Below are positions 1 through 7,718 of a stretch of DNA of 31,855 nucleotides, in pieces. Numbering within the stretch: the first letter of the stretch is position 1; every line of letters starts with the position of its first letter. The notes beneath the pieces are model-generated. The model made no database searches, was not told where the DNA came from, and saw only the letters and a program-made list of their open reading frames with translations. Source of the DNA: an uncultured Caulobacter sp. (lineage in GTDB: Bacteria; Pseudomonadota; Alphaproteobacteria; Caulobacterales; Caulobacteraceae); NCBI GenBank assembly GCA_937925635.1, contig CALALX010000119.1:1-31855 (forward strand). The letters are read 5' to 3'. Position numbers and translations under genes: made by a program.

Positions 1-21
1 GTCGTACAGGGTGATCGTCAT
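1..21 (-). CDS. 5' end of a cut gene, product unknown
   Basis: Only the first seven codons are inside the window, reading M-T-I-T-L-Y-D leftward from an ATG at 21-19. A GGAGA Shine-Dalgarno-like stretch lies just upstream, which supports a real start. The opening resembles the first beta strand of glutathione S-transferases and the next gene is also a GST, but seven residues cannot settle this. Confidence 0.5.
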
Positions 22-52
22 GAGGTCTCCGTGATGTGCGGCCGGGGCGGTC

Positions 53-928
53 TCAAGCGCCCGGTGCCTGCTTGTCCTGCGTGCGCGTCTCGAAGTCGCT
101 GGCCTCGTGCCGCTCGTGAAGCTGGCTCGAAGGCTGGCCCCAGGTGCGGTTGACCATGCGGCCGCGCTTCACGGCTGGGCGCTGCGCGATCTCGTCCGTC
201 CAGCGCAGGACGTGGCGATAGTCCTGTACCTGCAGGAACTCGCCCGCCTCGTAGAGCTGGCCCTTGGCGAGCGTGCCGTACCAGGGCCACACCGCCATGT
301 CGGCGATGGTGTAGTCGTCACCGGCGAGATAGCGCGATTCAGCCAGGCGCCGATCCAGCACGTCCATCTGCCGCTTCACCTCCATCGCATAGCGGTCGAT
401 GGCGTACTGGATCTTGCTGGGCGCATAGGCATAGAAATGCCCGAAGCCGCCGCCCAGGAAGGGCGCGCTGCCCATCTGCCAGAACAGCCACGAGAGGCAC
501 TCGGCGCGCGCGGCCGGCTGCGTGGGCAGGAAGGCGCCGAACTTCTCCGCCAGGTGGATCAGGATGGCGCCGGACTCGAACACGCGGATCGGCGTTTCGC
601 CGCTGCGGTCGACCAGGGCCGGGATCTTCGAGTTGGGATTGGCCGCCACGAAGCCGCTGGAGAACTGGTCGCCGTCGTTGATCTTGACCAGCCAGGCGTC
701 GTACTCGGCGCCCGCATGGCCGAGGGCCAGCAACTCCTCGAGCATCACGGTGACCTTCACCCCGTTGGGGGTGCCCAGCGAGTACAGCTGCAGCGGGTGC
801 TTGCCGACCGGCAGATCCTTGTCGTGGGTCGACCCGGCGATCGGCCGGTTGATGTTGGCGAAGCGGCCGCCGCTTTCCTTGTTCCAGGTCCAGACCTTGG
901 GGGGCGTGTACTCGGCTGCGTCGCTCAT
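53..928 (-). CDS. yghU: Glutathione S-transferase / disulfide-bond reductase YghU
   Basis: This 291-residue protein matches the E. coli YghU type closely along its length. A YghU-specific N-terminal extension (residues 1-45, with KVWTWNKESGG and FANINRP) precedes a thioredoxin-fold domain containing NPNSKIPAL (97-105) and the glutathione-contacting FESG (117-120). A helical C-terminal domain follows, with GGGFGHFY and AGDDYTIADMAVWPW. The C-terminal stretch LHERHEASDFET is also typical. Members of this group bind two glutathiones and reduce disulfides in the cytoplasm rather than acting as classical transferases; that activity is inferred from the family. It lies 31 nt downstream of the cut gene's start on the same strand, so the two could be cotranscribed. 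The start at 928 gives the full family N-terminus. Confidence 0.93.
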   Translation of the reverse strand: MSDAAEYTPPKVWTWNKESGGRFANINRPIAGSTHDKDLPVGKHPLQLYSLGTPNGVKVTVMLEELLALGHAGAEYDAWLVKINDGDQFSSGFVAANPNSKIPALVDRSGETPIRVFESGAILIHLAEKFGAFLPTQPAARAECLSWLFWQMGSAPFLGGGFGHFYAYAPSKIQYAIDRYAMEVKRQMDVLDRRLAESRYLAGDDYTIADMAVWPWYGTLAKGQLYEAGEFLQVQDYRHVLRWTDEIAQRPAVKRGRMVNRTWGQPSSQLHERHEASDFETRTQDKQAPGA

Positions 929-1132
929 CGTCCGTGGCTCCCGACCATCGTTGCGATTGTGAACGCAAGATGGGCGCGCGCCCCCGCTTCGCGCAAGGGC
1001 GGGAACGCGAATCCTGACCGCCCCGTTCAGCCAGGGTTCAGCCCGGCCGATTCACCATGGCCACAGTCGAGGGACCCCGAGCGGCGGGGCAACGCCGCGG
1101 GACGACAGAATACAGGCAAGGAGACCTTCGCC

Positions 1133-1675
1133 ATGAAGCGTCTGATCATGACCATCGCCGCCGTGGCTTCGGTGGCCGGCCCGATGGCCGTCGTGGCGAC
1201 CGAAGCGTCCGCGCAGGACCGCGGCCGCTACGACCGCCGTGACGACCGATGGGATCGTCGCGAGGACCGGCGGGACCGCCGCGACGATCGACGCGACGAC
1301 CGCTGGGATCGCCGTGACGACCGTCGCGACGACCGTTGGGACCGTCGCGATGACCGCCGCGACCGCCGTTACGACAGCCGCACCCGCTGGGATCGCGGCC
1401 GCCACAACGGCTACTACTGGAACAACCGCTGGTACTACGGCCCGCCGCCCTCCGCCTACTACGGGCGTCCGGGCTATCATCCGGGCTACGCGGCCTGGCG
1501 TCGCGGGGCCTATCTGCCGCCCTACTACCGGGGCCGGACCTATGTGGTCTACGACTACGGCCGCTACGGCCTGCGCCCGCCGCCGCGCGGCTACTACTGG
1601 TACCGCGACGGCAACGACTACCTGCTGGCCGCCGTCGCCACCGGCCTGATCCTGGACGTCATCATCAACCACTAG
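1133..1675 (+). CDS. Secreted RcnB-like protein with an Arg/Asp-rich repeat
   Basis: The 180-residue product starts with a signal peptide (MKRLIMTIAAVASVAG, then a small-residue region ending ASAQ near residue 28). Residues about 29-80 are a low-complexity array built from units such as DRRDDRWDRR, so the segment is dense in both charges. The remainder is rich in Tyr, Gly and Pro (NGYYWNNRWYYGPPP) and ends in a segment resembling the RcnB domain (LRPPPRGYYWYRDGNDYLL, then a hydrophobic tail ending DVIINH). RcnB proteins are periplasmic and linked to metal homeostasis in E. coli; many alphaproteobacterial paralogues have no known role. An AAGGAGA ribosome site precedes the ATG. The frame stays open upstream to 107, but that part only mirrors yghU on the other strand. 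A strong terminator follows. Confidence 0.85.
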   Translation: MKRLIMTIAAVASVAGPMAVVATEASAQDRGRYDRRDDRWDRREDRRDRRDDRRDDRWDRRDDRRDDRWDRRDDRRDRRYDSRTRWDRGRHNGYYWNNRWYYGPPPSAYYGRPGYHPGYAAWRRGAYLPPYYRGRTYVVYDYGRYGLRPPPRGYYWYRDGNDYLLAAVATGLILDVIINH

Positions 1676-1700
1676 GTTGAGCGCGACGCCGCAACGAACG

Positions 1701-1732
1701 CCGCCCCGGAGAGCGATCTCCGGGGCGGTTTT
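1701..1732 (+). terminator. Rho-independent terminator
   Basis: A perfect 12-bp stem (1701-1712 with 1717-1728) closes a GCGA loop and is followed by TTTT. It sits 25 nt after the stop of the RcnB-like gene and 14 nt before the end of the convergent gatB, so it most likely ends the plus-strand transcript. Confidence 0.9.
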
Positions 1733-1745
1733 CGTATTGAGGTCG

Positions 1746-3236
1746 CTACAGCCCCAGCTTCGCCTTCAGGATCTCGTTGACGGCGGCCGGGTTGGCCTTG
1801 CCGCCGGTCTCCTTCATCACCTGGCCGACGAACCAGCCGATGGCCTGCGGCTTCTCCTTCACGGCTTCCGCCTTGTCGGGGTTGGCCGCGATCAGGGCGT
1901 CGACGGCCGCCTCGATGGCGCCGGTGTCGGTGATCTGGACCAGGCCGTGCTTGTCGACGATGGCGGCCGGAGCCCCCTCGCCCGCCCACATGTGGTCGAA
2001 CACGGTCTTGGCGATCTTCGAGGAGATGGTCCCCTTCTCGATCAGCTCGACCAGGCCGGCGATGTCCGCCGCCGGGATCGGCGAGGCCGTGATCTCCAAC
2101 CCATCCTTGCCGAGCCGGCCCATCAGGTCGTTCAACGTCCAGTTGGCGACCAGCTTGGCGTCGCGGCCCTTGGCGGCCTCCTCGAAGAAGGCGGCCACGT
2201 CGGCGTCCGAGATCAGCACCGAGGCGTCATAGGCCGACAGGCCGTAGTCGGCCATCAGCCGCGCCTTCTTGGCGTCCGGCAGCTCGGGCAGCGAGGCCTC
2301 GATCTCTTTCACCCAGGCCGGGTCGATCTCCAGCGGCAGCAGGTCCGGATCGGGGAAGTAGCGATAGTCGTGCGCCTCTTCCTTGGACCGCATCGAGCGG
2401 GTCTCGCCCTTGCCCGGATCGAACAGGCGGGTCTCCTGGTCGATCTTGCCGCCGTCCTCGAGGATCTCGATCTGGCGGCGGGCCTCGTAGTGGATGGCCT
2501 GCTGGATGAAGCGGTAGGAGTTGACGTTCTTGATCTCGCAGCGCGTGCCCAGATGGCTGAAGCTGCCGGTCTCGCGGAACTTCTCGTAGTCGCCGGGCCG
2601 GCAGACCGAGACGTTGACGTCGGCGCGCAGGTTGCCCTTCTCCATGTCGCCGTCGCAGGCGCCGAGCGTCACCAGGATGGCGCGCAGCTTCTTGACGTAG
2701 GCGGCGGCGTCCTCGGGCGAGCGCATGTCCGGCTTGCTGACGATCTCCATCAGCGCCGTGCCCGACCGGTTGAGGTCGACATAGGTCTCGGTCGGCGACA
2801 GGTCGTGGATCGACTTGCCGGCGTCCTGTTCCAGGTGCAGGCGCTCGATGCGCACAGTGAAGCTGGAGCCGTCGATGCGGTCGACGGTGACCTCGCCCTC
2901 GCCGACGATCGGGAACTCGAACTGGCTGATCTGGTAGCCCTGCGGCAGGTCCGGATAGAAGTAGTTCTTCCGGTCGAAGCGGCTCTTCAGGTTGATCTTC
3001 GCCTTCAGGCCGAGGCCGGCGCGGATGGCCTGCTCGACGCAGAAGCGGTTCAGCACCGGCAGCATGCCCGGCATGGCGGCGTCGACCAGCGACACCTGCT
3101 CGTTCGGCCCCGCGCCGAAGCCGACGGCCGCGCCGCTGAACAGCTTGGAGTTGGACGCCACCTGGGCGTGAACTTCCAGCCCGAGGACGATTTCCCAATC
3201 GCCGGTGCGGCCCTTGAGGGTGAAGGTCTCAGTCAT
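1746..3236 (-). CDS. gatB: Aspartyl/glutamyl-tRNA amidotransferase subunit B
   Basis: GatB (496 residues, normal family length) binds the misacylated Glu-tRNA(Gln) or Asp-tRNA(Asn), activates the side-chain carboxylate with ATP and receives ammonia from GatA. Visible features are the N-terminal catalytic cradle beginning WEIVLGLEVHAQV (about residue 14), the conserved stretch GYQISQFE, the motif RCEIKNVNSYRFIQQAI in the tRNA/ATP-binding region, and a C-terminal helical plus YqeY-like tail ending LKAKLGL. The ATG at 3236 lies one base after the gatA stop codon (TAA, G, ATG), which suggests translational coupling and equal subunit output. gatC, gatA and gatB read in that order on the minus strand. 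Presence of the complex implies that Gln-tRNA and/or Asn-tRNA is made by transamidation in this organism. Confidence 0.97.
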   Translation of the reverse strand: MTETFTLKGRTGDWEIVLGLEVHAQVASNSKLFSGAAVGFGAGPNEQVSLVDAAMPGMLPVLNRFCVEQAIRAGLGLKAKINLKSRFDRKNYFYPDLPQGYQISQFEFPIVGEGEVTVDRIDGSSFTVRIERLHLEQDAGKSIHDLSPTETYVDLNRSGTALMEIVSKPDMRSPEDAAAYVKKLRAILVTLGACDGDMEKGNLRADVNVSVCRPGDYEKFRETGSFSHLGTRCEIKNVNSYRFIQQAIHYEARRQIEILEDGGKIDQETRLFDPGKGETRSMRSKEEAHDYRYFPDPDLLPLEIDPAWVKEIEASLPELPDAKKARLMADYGLSAYDASVLISDADVAAFFEEAAKGRDAKLVANWTLNDLMGRLGKDGLEITASPIPAADIAGLVELIEKGTISSKIAKTVFDHMWAGEGAPAAIVDKHGLVQITDTGAIEAAVDALIAANPDKAEAVKEKPQAIGWFVGQVMKETGGKANPAAVNEILKAKLGL

Positions 3237-3237
3237 C

Positions 3238-4716
3238 TTACCACCAACGCTCCGCCTTCTTGCCCAGGAACCCGGCCGACTTCTCGATCGCGCCGGCGAC
3301 CGAGAACACCGTGGCTTCGTCCAGCGCCTTGCCGATGACCTGCAGGCCGAGCGGCAGGCCGCCGGCGTCGACGCCCGCCGGGACGCTGATCGACGGCAGG
3401 CCGGCCAGGTTGGTCGTCACCGTGAAGACGTCGTTCAGATACATGGCGATCGGGTCGGCCATCCGCTCGCCGAGCGCGAAGGCGGCCGAGGGCGCCGTCG
3501 GCGTCAGCAGGGCGTCGCAGGTCTGCCAGGCCTGGTCGAAGTCGTCTGCGATGCGGCGGCGGACCTTCTGAGCCTTCAGGTAGTAGGCGTCGTAGTAGCC
3601 GGCGCTGAGCACATAGGTGCCGATCAGGATGCGGCGCTTGACCTCGTTCCCGAAGCCCTGGGCGCGGGTGTTCTCGTAAATCTCGGTCAGGTTGTCGCCC
3701 TCGGCCCGGAAGCCGTAGCGCATGCCGTCGTAGCGGGCGAGGTTCGAGGACGCCTCGGCCGGGGCCACGATGTAGTAGGCCGGCAGAGCGTACTTCGTAT
3801 GCGGCAGCGAGACCTCGACGATCTCGGCGCCGGCGTGCTTCAGCCAGTCGATGCCGTCCTGCCAGAGCTTCTCGATCTCGGCCGGCATGCCGTCGACGCG
3901 GTATTCCTTGGGCACGCCGATGCGCAGGCCCTTCACGGACTTGCCGACGTAGGGCGTCCAGTCGGGGGTCTCGACGTTCAGGCTGGTCGAGTCCTTCGGG
4001 TCATGGCCGGCCATCGAGGTCAGCAGAATGGCGGCGTCCTCGACCGTCTTGGCGATCGGGCCGGCCTGGTCCAGCGAGCTGGCGAAGGCGACGATGCCCC
4101 AGCGCGAGCAGCGGCCGTAGGTCGGCTTGATGCCGACCGTGCCGGTGAAGGCGGCCGGCTGGCGGATCGAGCCGCCGGTGTCGGTCGCCGTGGCGCCCAG
4201 GCACAGGTCAGCGGCCACAGCCGCGGCCGAGCCGCCCGAGCTGCCGCCCGGCGTCAGGGCCTTGTTGCCCGACGCGGCCGACTTCCAAGGGTTGATGACG
4301 TTGCCGAAAGCCGAAGTCTCGTTCGACGAGCCCATGGCGAACTCGTCGAGGTTCAGCTTGCCCAGCATGACCGCGCCGTCGCCGAACAGGTTGGCGGTGA
4401 CGGTCGACTCGTACTCCGGGACGAACTCGCCGAGGATCTTGCTGCAGGCCGTCGAGCGAACGCCCTTAGTGCAGAACAGGTCCTTGATCCCGAGCGGCGC
4501 GCCCTCGAGAGCGCCGGCGTCGCCCGAGGCGATACGGGCGTCGGAGGCGGCGGCCATCTCCAGCGCCTTCTCCGGCGTCTCGAGCACATAGGCGTTCAGC
4601 GGGCGCGCGGCCTCGACGGCCTCGATGTGGGCCCGGGTGATCTCGACGGAGGAGAAAGCCTTGCTGCGCAGGCCTTCGAGCGCGGCCTTCAGCGTGAGGG
4701 AGGTGAGCTCGGACAT
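3238..4716 (-). CDS. gatA: Aspartyl/glutamyl-tRNA amidotransferase subunit A
   Basis: GatA (492 residues from the chosen start) is an amidase-signature enzyme that hydrolyses glutamine and channels ammonia to GatB. The catalytic triad is visible: Lys78 in GIKDLF, cis-Ser159 in GGSSGGS and nucleophile Ser183 in DTGGSIRQPAAF, with the usual 24-residue spacing between the serines. I chose the ATG at 4716 (MSELTSLTLK). An in-frame ATG at 4779 would add 21 residues, but those codons lie inside a palindromic repeat and its residues (GPRDEREDDG) are translated repeat, not protein. gatA is separated from gatC by 146 nt holding that repeat and from gatB by one nucleotide. Confidence 0.96.
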   Translation of the reverse strand: MSELTSLTLKAALEGLRSKAFSSVEITRAHIEAVEAARPLNAYVLETPEKALEMAAASDARIASGDAGALEGAPLGIKDLFCTKGVRSTACSKILGEFVPEYESTVTANLFGDGAVMLGKLNLDEFAMGSSNETSAFGNVINPWKSAASGNKALTPGGSSGGSAAAVAADLCLGATATDTGGSIRQPAAFTGTVGIKPTYGRCSRWGIVAFASSLDQAGPIAKTVEDAAILLTSMAGHDPKDSTSLNVETPDWTPYVGKSVKGLRIGVPKEYRVDGMPAEIEKLWQDGIDWLKHAGAEIVEVSLPHTKYALPAYYIVAPAEASSNLARYDGMRYGFRAEGDNLTEIYENTRAQGFGNEVKRRILIGTYVLSAGYYDAYYLKAQKVRRRIADDFDQAWQTCDALLTPTAPSAAFALGERMADPIAMYLNDVFTVTTNLAGLPSISVPAGVDAGGLPLGLQVIGKALDEATVFSVAGAIEKSAGFLGKKAERWW

Positions 4717-4749
4717 CAGATCATACCCCCAACCGTTACCCCAATCGCC

Positions 4750-4841
4750 GTCATCCTCGCGCTCGTCGCGAGGACCCATGCGTGGTGAGCAAGCCGGGTT
4801 TCACAGTGTTCATGGGCCCTCGGAACAAGTCCGAGGGTGAC
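4750..4841. repeat. Bipartite palindromic intergenic repeat, family A copy 1
   Basis: The left half (4750-4780) and right half (4811-4841) are inverted relative to each other, and each folds into its own hairpin. The left hairpin has the stem TCCTCGCG / CGCGAGGA; the right one has CCCTCGGA / TCCGAGGG. The left half is identical over 31 nt to the left half of the copy at 6409-6533. The right half differs from that copy mainly in three complementary base pairs. The element sits between gatC and gatA in their transcript, like a REPIN (paired REP sequences). Confidence 0.85.
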
Positions 4842-4862
4842 GGAGGAAGGGAGGGACCGCAT

Positions 4863-5150
4863 CTACTCGACCACCTTCGGCACGACGTAGAAGCCGTCGG
4901 TGCTCTTCGGGGCGTTGGAGAGGACGCGGGCCGCGTCGCCGCCGTCGGTGACGACGTCGTCGCGCAGCGGCAGGGTGGCGTGGACCACGCTGGTCAGCGG
5001 CTCGACGCCGTCGGTGTCGACCTCGGCCAGCTGCTCGATCCACTGCAGGATGCCGTTCAATTCCTGGACGAGCGGCTCGATGCGCTCCTCGGGTTCGGCG
5101 ATGCGGGCGAGCCGGGCGACCTTGCGGACGGTCGCGGCGTCGATGGCCAT
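4863..5150 (-). CDS. gatC: Aspartyl/glutamyl-tRNA amidotransferase subunit C
   Basis: GatC (95 residues) wraps the GatA-GatB interface and stabilises the amidotransferase. The protein shows the family pattern: an N-terminal helix with VRKVARLARI, then LVQELNGILQWIEQLAEVDTDGVEP, then the extended tail with LRDDVV and the end FYVVPKVVE. The ATG at 5150 has a strong upstream GGAGG about 5 nt away; longer in-frame starts back to 5261 lack conserved sequence. It is the first gene of the gatCAB group and is divergent from ruvX across 91 nt, which should hold both promoters. Confidence 0.95.
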   Translation of the reverse strand: MAIDAATVRKVARLARIAEPEERIEPLVQELNGILQWIEQLAEVDTDGVEPLTSVVHATLPLRDDVVTDGGDAARVLSNAPKSTDGFYVVPKVVE

Positions 5151-5241
5151 CGTGGCCTCCTTTGTCTTGAACGGTGGGGTTAGCCGCCCGCGGGGCCAAA
5201 ATGCAAGCCGTTCGGGCGGTTTCGCGCTATTGGAGCGCGCA

Positions 5242-5709
5242 ATGCCCGTTCTCGACATCACCGACCTCGCCGCCGCCCTGCCCGCCTACGCGCCGATCGT
5301 GGGCCTGGACCCGGGCGAGAAGACCATCGGGGTCGCCGTCTCCGACGCCACGCGGATGATCGCCAGCCCGATGGAGACCATCGAGAAGACCAAGTTCACC
5401 AAGGACGCCGAGCGGCTGTTTCAGCTGATGGCGAGCCGCGAAGCCGCAGGGATCGTCATCGGCCTGCCGATGAACATGGACGGCAGCGAGGGGACGCGGG
5501 CCCAGAGCAACCGGGCGCTGGCGCGCAACCTCCTGCGCCTGCGCGACCTGCCCATCGCCTTCTGGGACGAGCGGCTGTCCTCGGCGGCGGTGAACCGGAT
5601 GATGATCGACGAGTTCGACACCACCCGGAAACGCCGCGGCGAAGCCGTCGACAAACTGGCCGCCACCTGGATCCTGCAGGGCGCGCTCGACCGGATGCGG
5701 AACGTCTAA
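5242..5709 (+). CDS. ruvX: RuvX/YqgF-family Holliday junction resolvase-like nuclease
   Basis: This 155-residue protein has the RNase H-like fold of the YqgF family, implicated in 16S rRNA 5'-end maturation and proposed as a Holliday junction resolvase. The motifs are in order: VGLDPGEKTIGVAVSD near the N-terminus (first catalytic Asp), VIGLPMNMDGSEGTRAQ in the middle, FWDERLSS (acidic residue), and DKLAATWILQGALD near the end (last catalytic Asp). The ATG at 5242 follows a TTGGAG ribosome site. The frame stays open far upstream, but that part mirrors gatC. The gene is divergent from gatCAB. ruvX is often next to gatCAB in alphaproteobacteria (from memory). Confidence 0.93.
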   Translation: MPVLDITDLAAALPAYAPIVGLDPGEKTIGVAVSDATRMIASPMETIEKTKFTKDAERLFQLMASREAAGIVIGLPMNMDGSEGTRAQSNRALARNLLRLRDLPIAFWDERLSSAAVNRMMIDEFDTTRKRRGEAVDKLAATWILQGALDRMRNV

Positions 5710-5710
5710 C

Positions 5711-5877
5711 TCCTCTCCCTCTTGGGAGAGGGGGACCGCCCGGAGGGCGGTGGAGAGGGATGCACGGCGGTCGGGTGATCATGCGCGGACCTGGATTTCG
5801 CCAGCAAGACCCTTCCCCGTTCGTGCTTCCCGCTCCACCATGCTCCGCATGGTCCCCCTCTCCCAAGAGGGAGAGGA
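5711..5877. repeat. Bipartite palindromic intergenic repeat, family C
   Basis: The left half (5711-5755) and right half (5833-5877) are inverted copies of each other around a 77-nt spacer. The outer 27 nt pair exactly (CTCTCCCTCTTGGGAGAG is itself self-complementary). Each half also carries a small hairpin with a three-base loop: ACCGCCC/GGGCGGT (35-51 of the 5700s) and ACCATGC/GCATGGT (5837-5853). The two tips differ in sequence but both keep full pairing. It starts two nucleotides after the ruvX stop. Confidence 0.85.
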
Positions 5878-5884
5878 AGCGCGC

Positions 5885-6394
5885 ATGATCACCGTCACTC
5901 CCGCCAGCACCGCTGCCGACCGCGCCGTCATCGCCGGGCTGATGCAGTTCTACATCTACGACTTCTCGGAAATGGAGCCGCCGGGCTCCACCGGGTTCGA
6001 CGTCGGCGCGGACGGGCTGTTCGGCCCCTACCCTCACCTCGACAGCTACTGGACCGAGGAAAACCATTGGCCGCTGCTGTTCAAGCTGGGCGAGGCCAAT
6101 GTCGGCTTCGCGCTGGTCAACCAGGTCAGCCACCGCGACGACGGCTTCGTCGAGCGCAACATGGCCGAGTTCTTCCTGATGCGTCAGCAGCGCCACGGCA
6201 ACGTCGCGGCCAGTGCGGCGGCCCAGGTGTTCGCGATGTTCCCCGGGCGGTGGGAGGTGGCCGTGGTGGCGCGCAACAAGCGGGCGCTGAGCTTCTGGCC
6301 CCGCGCGATCGCGGCGGCGGGCGTTCGGGAGCTGGAGAAGCTCGAGGGCGACGGCATCCACTGGACCGGGCCGATCTGGACGTTCACCTGCTGA
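5885..6394 (+). CDS. GNAT-family N-acetyltransferase
   Basis: The 169-residue protein looks like a GNAT acetyltransferase, which transfers the acetyl group of acetyl-CoA to an amine; the substrate is not evident. After an N-terminal helix-rich part (VIAGLMQFYIYDFSEME), the core shows FKLGEANVGFALVNQV (beta strands) and MAEFFLMRQQRHGNVAASAAAQVFAMFPGRW split over the acetyl-CoA-binding loop; the R-Q-Q-R-H-G-N-V pattern stands in for the usual R/Q-x-x-G-x-G/A. It ends with WEVAVVARNKRALSFW, the typical last strand and helix. The ATG at 5885 lies just after a family C repeat half that ends at 5877, so the repeat occupies the ribosome-site region (GAGAGGAAGCGCGC before the ATG can serve as the site). 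Confidence 0.85.
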   Translation: MITVTPASTAADRAVIAGLMQFYIYDFSEMEPPGSTGFDVGADGLFGPYPHLDSYWTEENHWPLLFKLGEANVGFALVNQVSHRDDGFVERNMAEFFLMRQQRHGNVAASAAAQVFAMFPGRWEVAVVARNKRALSFWPRAIAAAGVRELEKLEGDGIHWTGPIWTFTC

Positions 6395-6408
6395 CGCTAT
6401 GTTTCAGC

Positions 6409-6533
6409 GTCATCCTCGCGCTCGTCGCGAGGACCCATGCGTGATGAGCAAAACGAGCAAGGGAGCGGAACGTCCCGCGCCCCTCCTGTTGTTTTCAGTG
6501 TTCATGGGTCCTCGCGACGAGCGCGAGGATGAC
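6409..6533. repeat. Bipartite palindromic intergenic repeat, family A copy 2
   Basis: The 31-nt left half (6409-6439) is an exact reverse complement of the right half (6503-6533). Each half folds on itself with the stem TCCTCGCG / CGCGAGGA. The spacer is 63 nt. It lies between the end of the acetyltransferase gene and the end of the convergent oxidoreductase gene. Confidence 0.9.
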
Positions 6534-6549
6534 GGATGTGGGGTGGCCA

Positions 6550-7551
6550 TCACGCCACCTTCACCATCCGCTTGCCCACATTCTCCCCCGCCAGCAGGCC
6601 GATCAGCGCGCCGGGGAGGCTCTCCAGGCCTTCCAGCACGTCCTCGCGCACCTTCAGCGCACCGCTCTCGACCCAACCCTTCAGCTCGGCCAGGGCCGCG
6701 TCGCGCTTGGCGTAGAAGTCGCTGACGATGAAGCCGCGCACGTTCAGGCGCTTGGTGACGATCAGGCCGGGGACGCCGCGCGGGCCGGCCGGCGGGGCGG
6801 CGCCGTCGTAGCCGCTGACCGCGCCGCAACAGGCGATGCGGCCGAAGGTGTTCATGTTGAACAGGGCCGCCTCGAAGATGTCGCCGCCGACGTTGTCGAA
6901 ATAGACGTCGATGCCGTTCGGGGCGGCGGCGCGCAGGGCCTTGAACAGGTTGCCGGCCTTGTAGTCGACGGCGGCGTCGAACCCGAGCTCGCGGACCAGC
7001 AGGTCGCACTTGGCCGCCCCGCCGGCGATGCCGATGACGCGGCAACCCTTGATCTTCGCGATCTGGCCGACGATCGAGCCGACCGAGCCGGCGGCCGCGC
7101 TGACCACGACGGTCTCGCCCGCCTTGGGTTGGCCGCACTCCAGCAGGCCGAAATAGGCAGTCAGGCCGGCGACCCCGTAGACGCTGAGCAGATGGGTCAG
7201 CGGCTCGGCCCGGGCGACCTTGTCGAGCTTCCTCGCCGGCAGCACGGCGTATTCCTGCCAGCCAGTGTCGGCGAAGACGAGGTCGCCGGGCTTGAGGGAC
7301 GGGTCCTTCGACTCGACCACCTCGGCCAGGGCGCCGCCGGCCATGACGTCGCCGGCGTTGATCGCCGAGCGGTAGGTCGCGCCCTGCATCCAGGCGCGGT
7401 TGGCGGCGTCGAGCGAGACGTAGCGGATCTTCAGCAGCGCCTCGCCCTCGCCCGGCGTCGGCATGGCGGCCTCGGTCAGGCGGAAGTGTTCCGGAGCGAG
7501 CTTTGACCCTCCGGGCAGTTCGGCGAGGACGATCTGGCGGTTGGCGGTCAT
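6550..7551 (-). CDS. NADP-dependent MDR oxidoreductase (CurA/YncB-like)
   Basis: The 333-residue protein belongs to the zinc-free medium-chain dehydrogenase/reductase group that includes CurA and leukotriene B4 12-hydroxydehydrogenase. These enzymes reduce alkenal/one double bonds with NADPH in the cytoplasm. The N-terminal GroES-like domain has ANRAWM and GDVMAGGALAEVVES. The Rossmann domain shows VVVSAAAGSVGSIVGQIAK with the AxxGxxG nucleotide motif, then VDYKAGNLFKAL and YFDNVGGDIFEAAL and GRIACCGAVSGYD, the signature of this group. No zinc-binding Cys cluster is present. I chose the ATG at 7551 (MTANRQIVLAELPGG), preceded by AGGGAG; a start at 7608 adds 19 unconserved residues. The actual substrate cannot be read from sequence. 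Confidence 0.9.
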   Translation of the reverse strand: MTANRQIVLAELPGGSKLAPEHFRLTEAAMPTPGEGEALLKIRYVSLDAANRAWMQGATYRSAINAGDVMAGGALAEVVESKDPSLKPGDLVFADTGWQEYAVLPARKLDKVARAEPLTHLLSVYGVAGLTAYFGLLECGQPKAGETVVVSAAAGSVGSIVGQIAKIKGCRVIGIAGGAAKCDLLVRELGFDAAVDYKAGNLFKALRAAAPNGIDVYFDNVGGDIFEAALFNMNTFGRIACCGAVSGYDGAAPPAGPRGVPGLIVTKRLNVRGFIVSDFYAKRDAALAELKGWVESGALKVREDVLEGLESLPGALIGLLAGENVGKRMVKVA

Positions 7552-7616
7552 GACGGCGCTCCCTTGTCTCGTTGGCGGGAGTGAACACGACGAGGGGGCG
7601 GCTGTCATGAGGCCTT

Positions 7617-7709
7617 GCGTCCTTCGACACGCCCGCTATGCGGGCTGCTCAGGATGACAAACAAAATTCGAGTCATGGTGAGCAGCGCGCAGCGCGTGTC
7701 GAACCACGC
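7617..7709. repeat. Bipartite palindromic intergenic repeat, family B copy 1
   Basis: The first half reads GCGTCCTTCGACACG, a hairpin tip (GCCCGC TAT GCGGGC at 7631-7645), then CTGCTCAGGATGAC. The second half reads GTCATGGTGAGCAGC, a small hairpin (7686-7696), then GTGTCGAACCACGC. The halves are diverged inverted copies. The same arrangement, in opposite orientation, is at 29954-30057. It ends 9 nt before the start of the AEC transporter gene. Confidence 0.85.
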
Positions 7710-7718
7710 AGGGCGCCC

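Noticed and set aside
1239..1649. Thr/Ala-rich frame inside the RcnB-like gene
   Set aside because: An alternative frame of the repeat array; composition is an artefact of the repeats.
1677..3338. A plus-strand open frame of about 550 codons opposite gatB
   Set aside because: Shadow of gatB; no start signal or family features.
4717..4779. Longer gatA start adding 21 residues
   Set aside because: The added codons are translated family A repeat and have no counterpart in GatA proteins.
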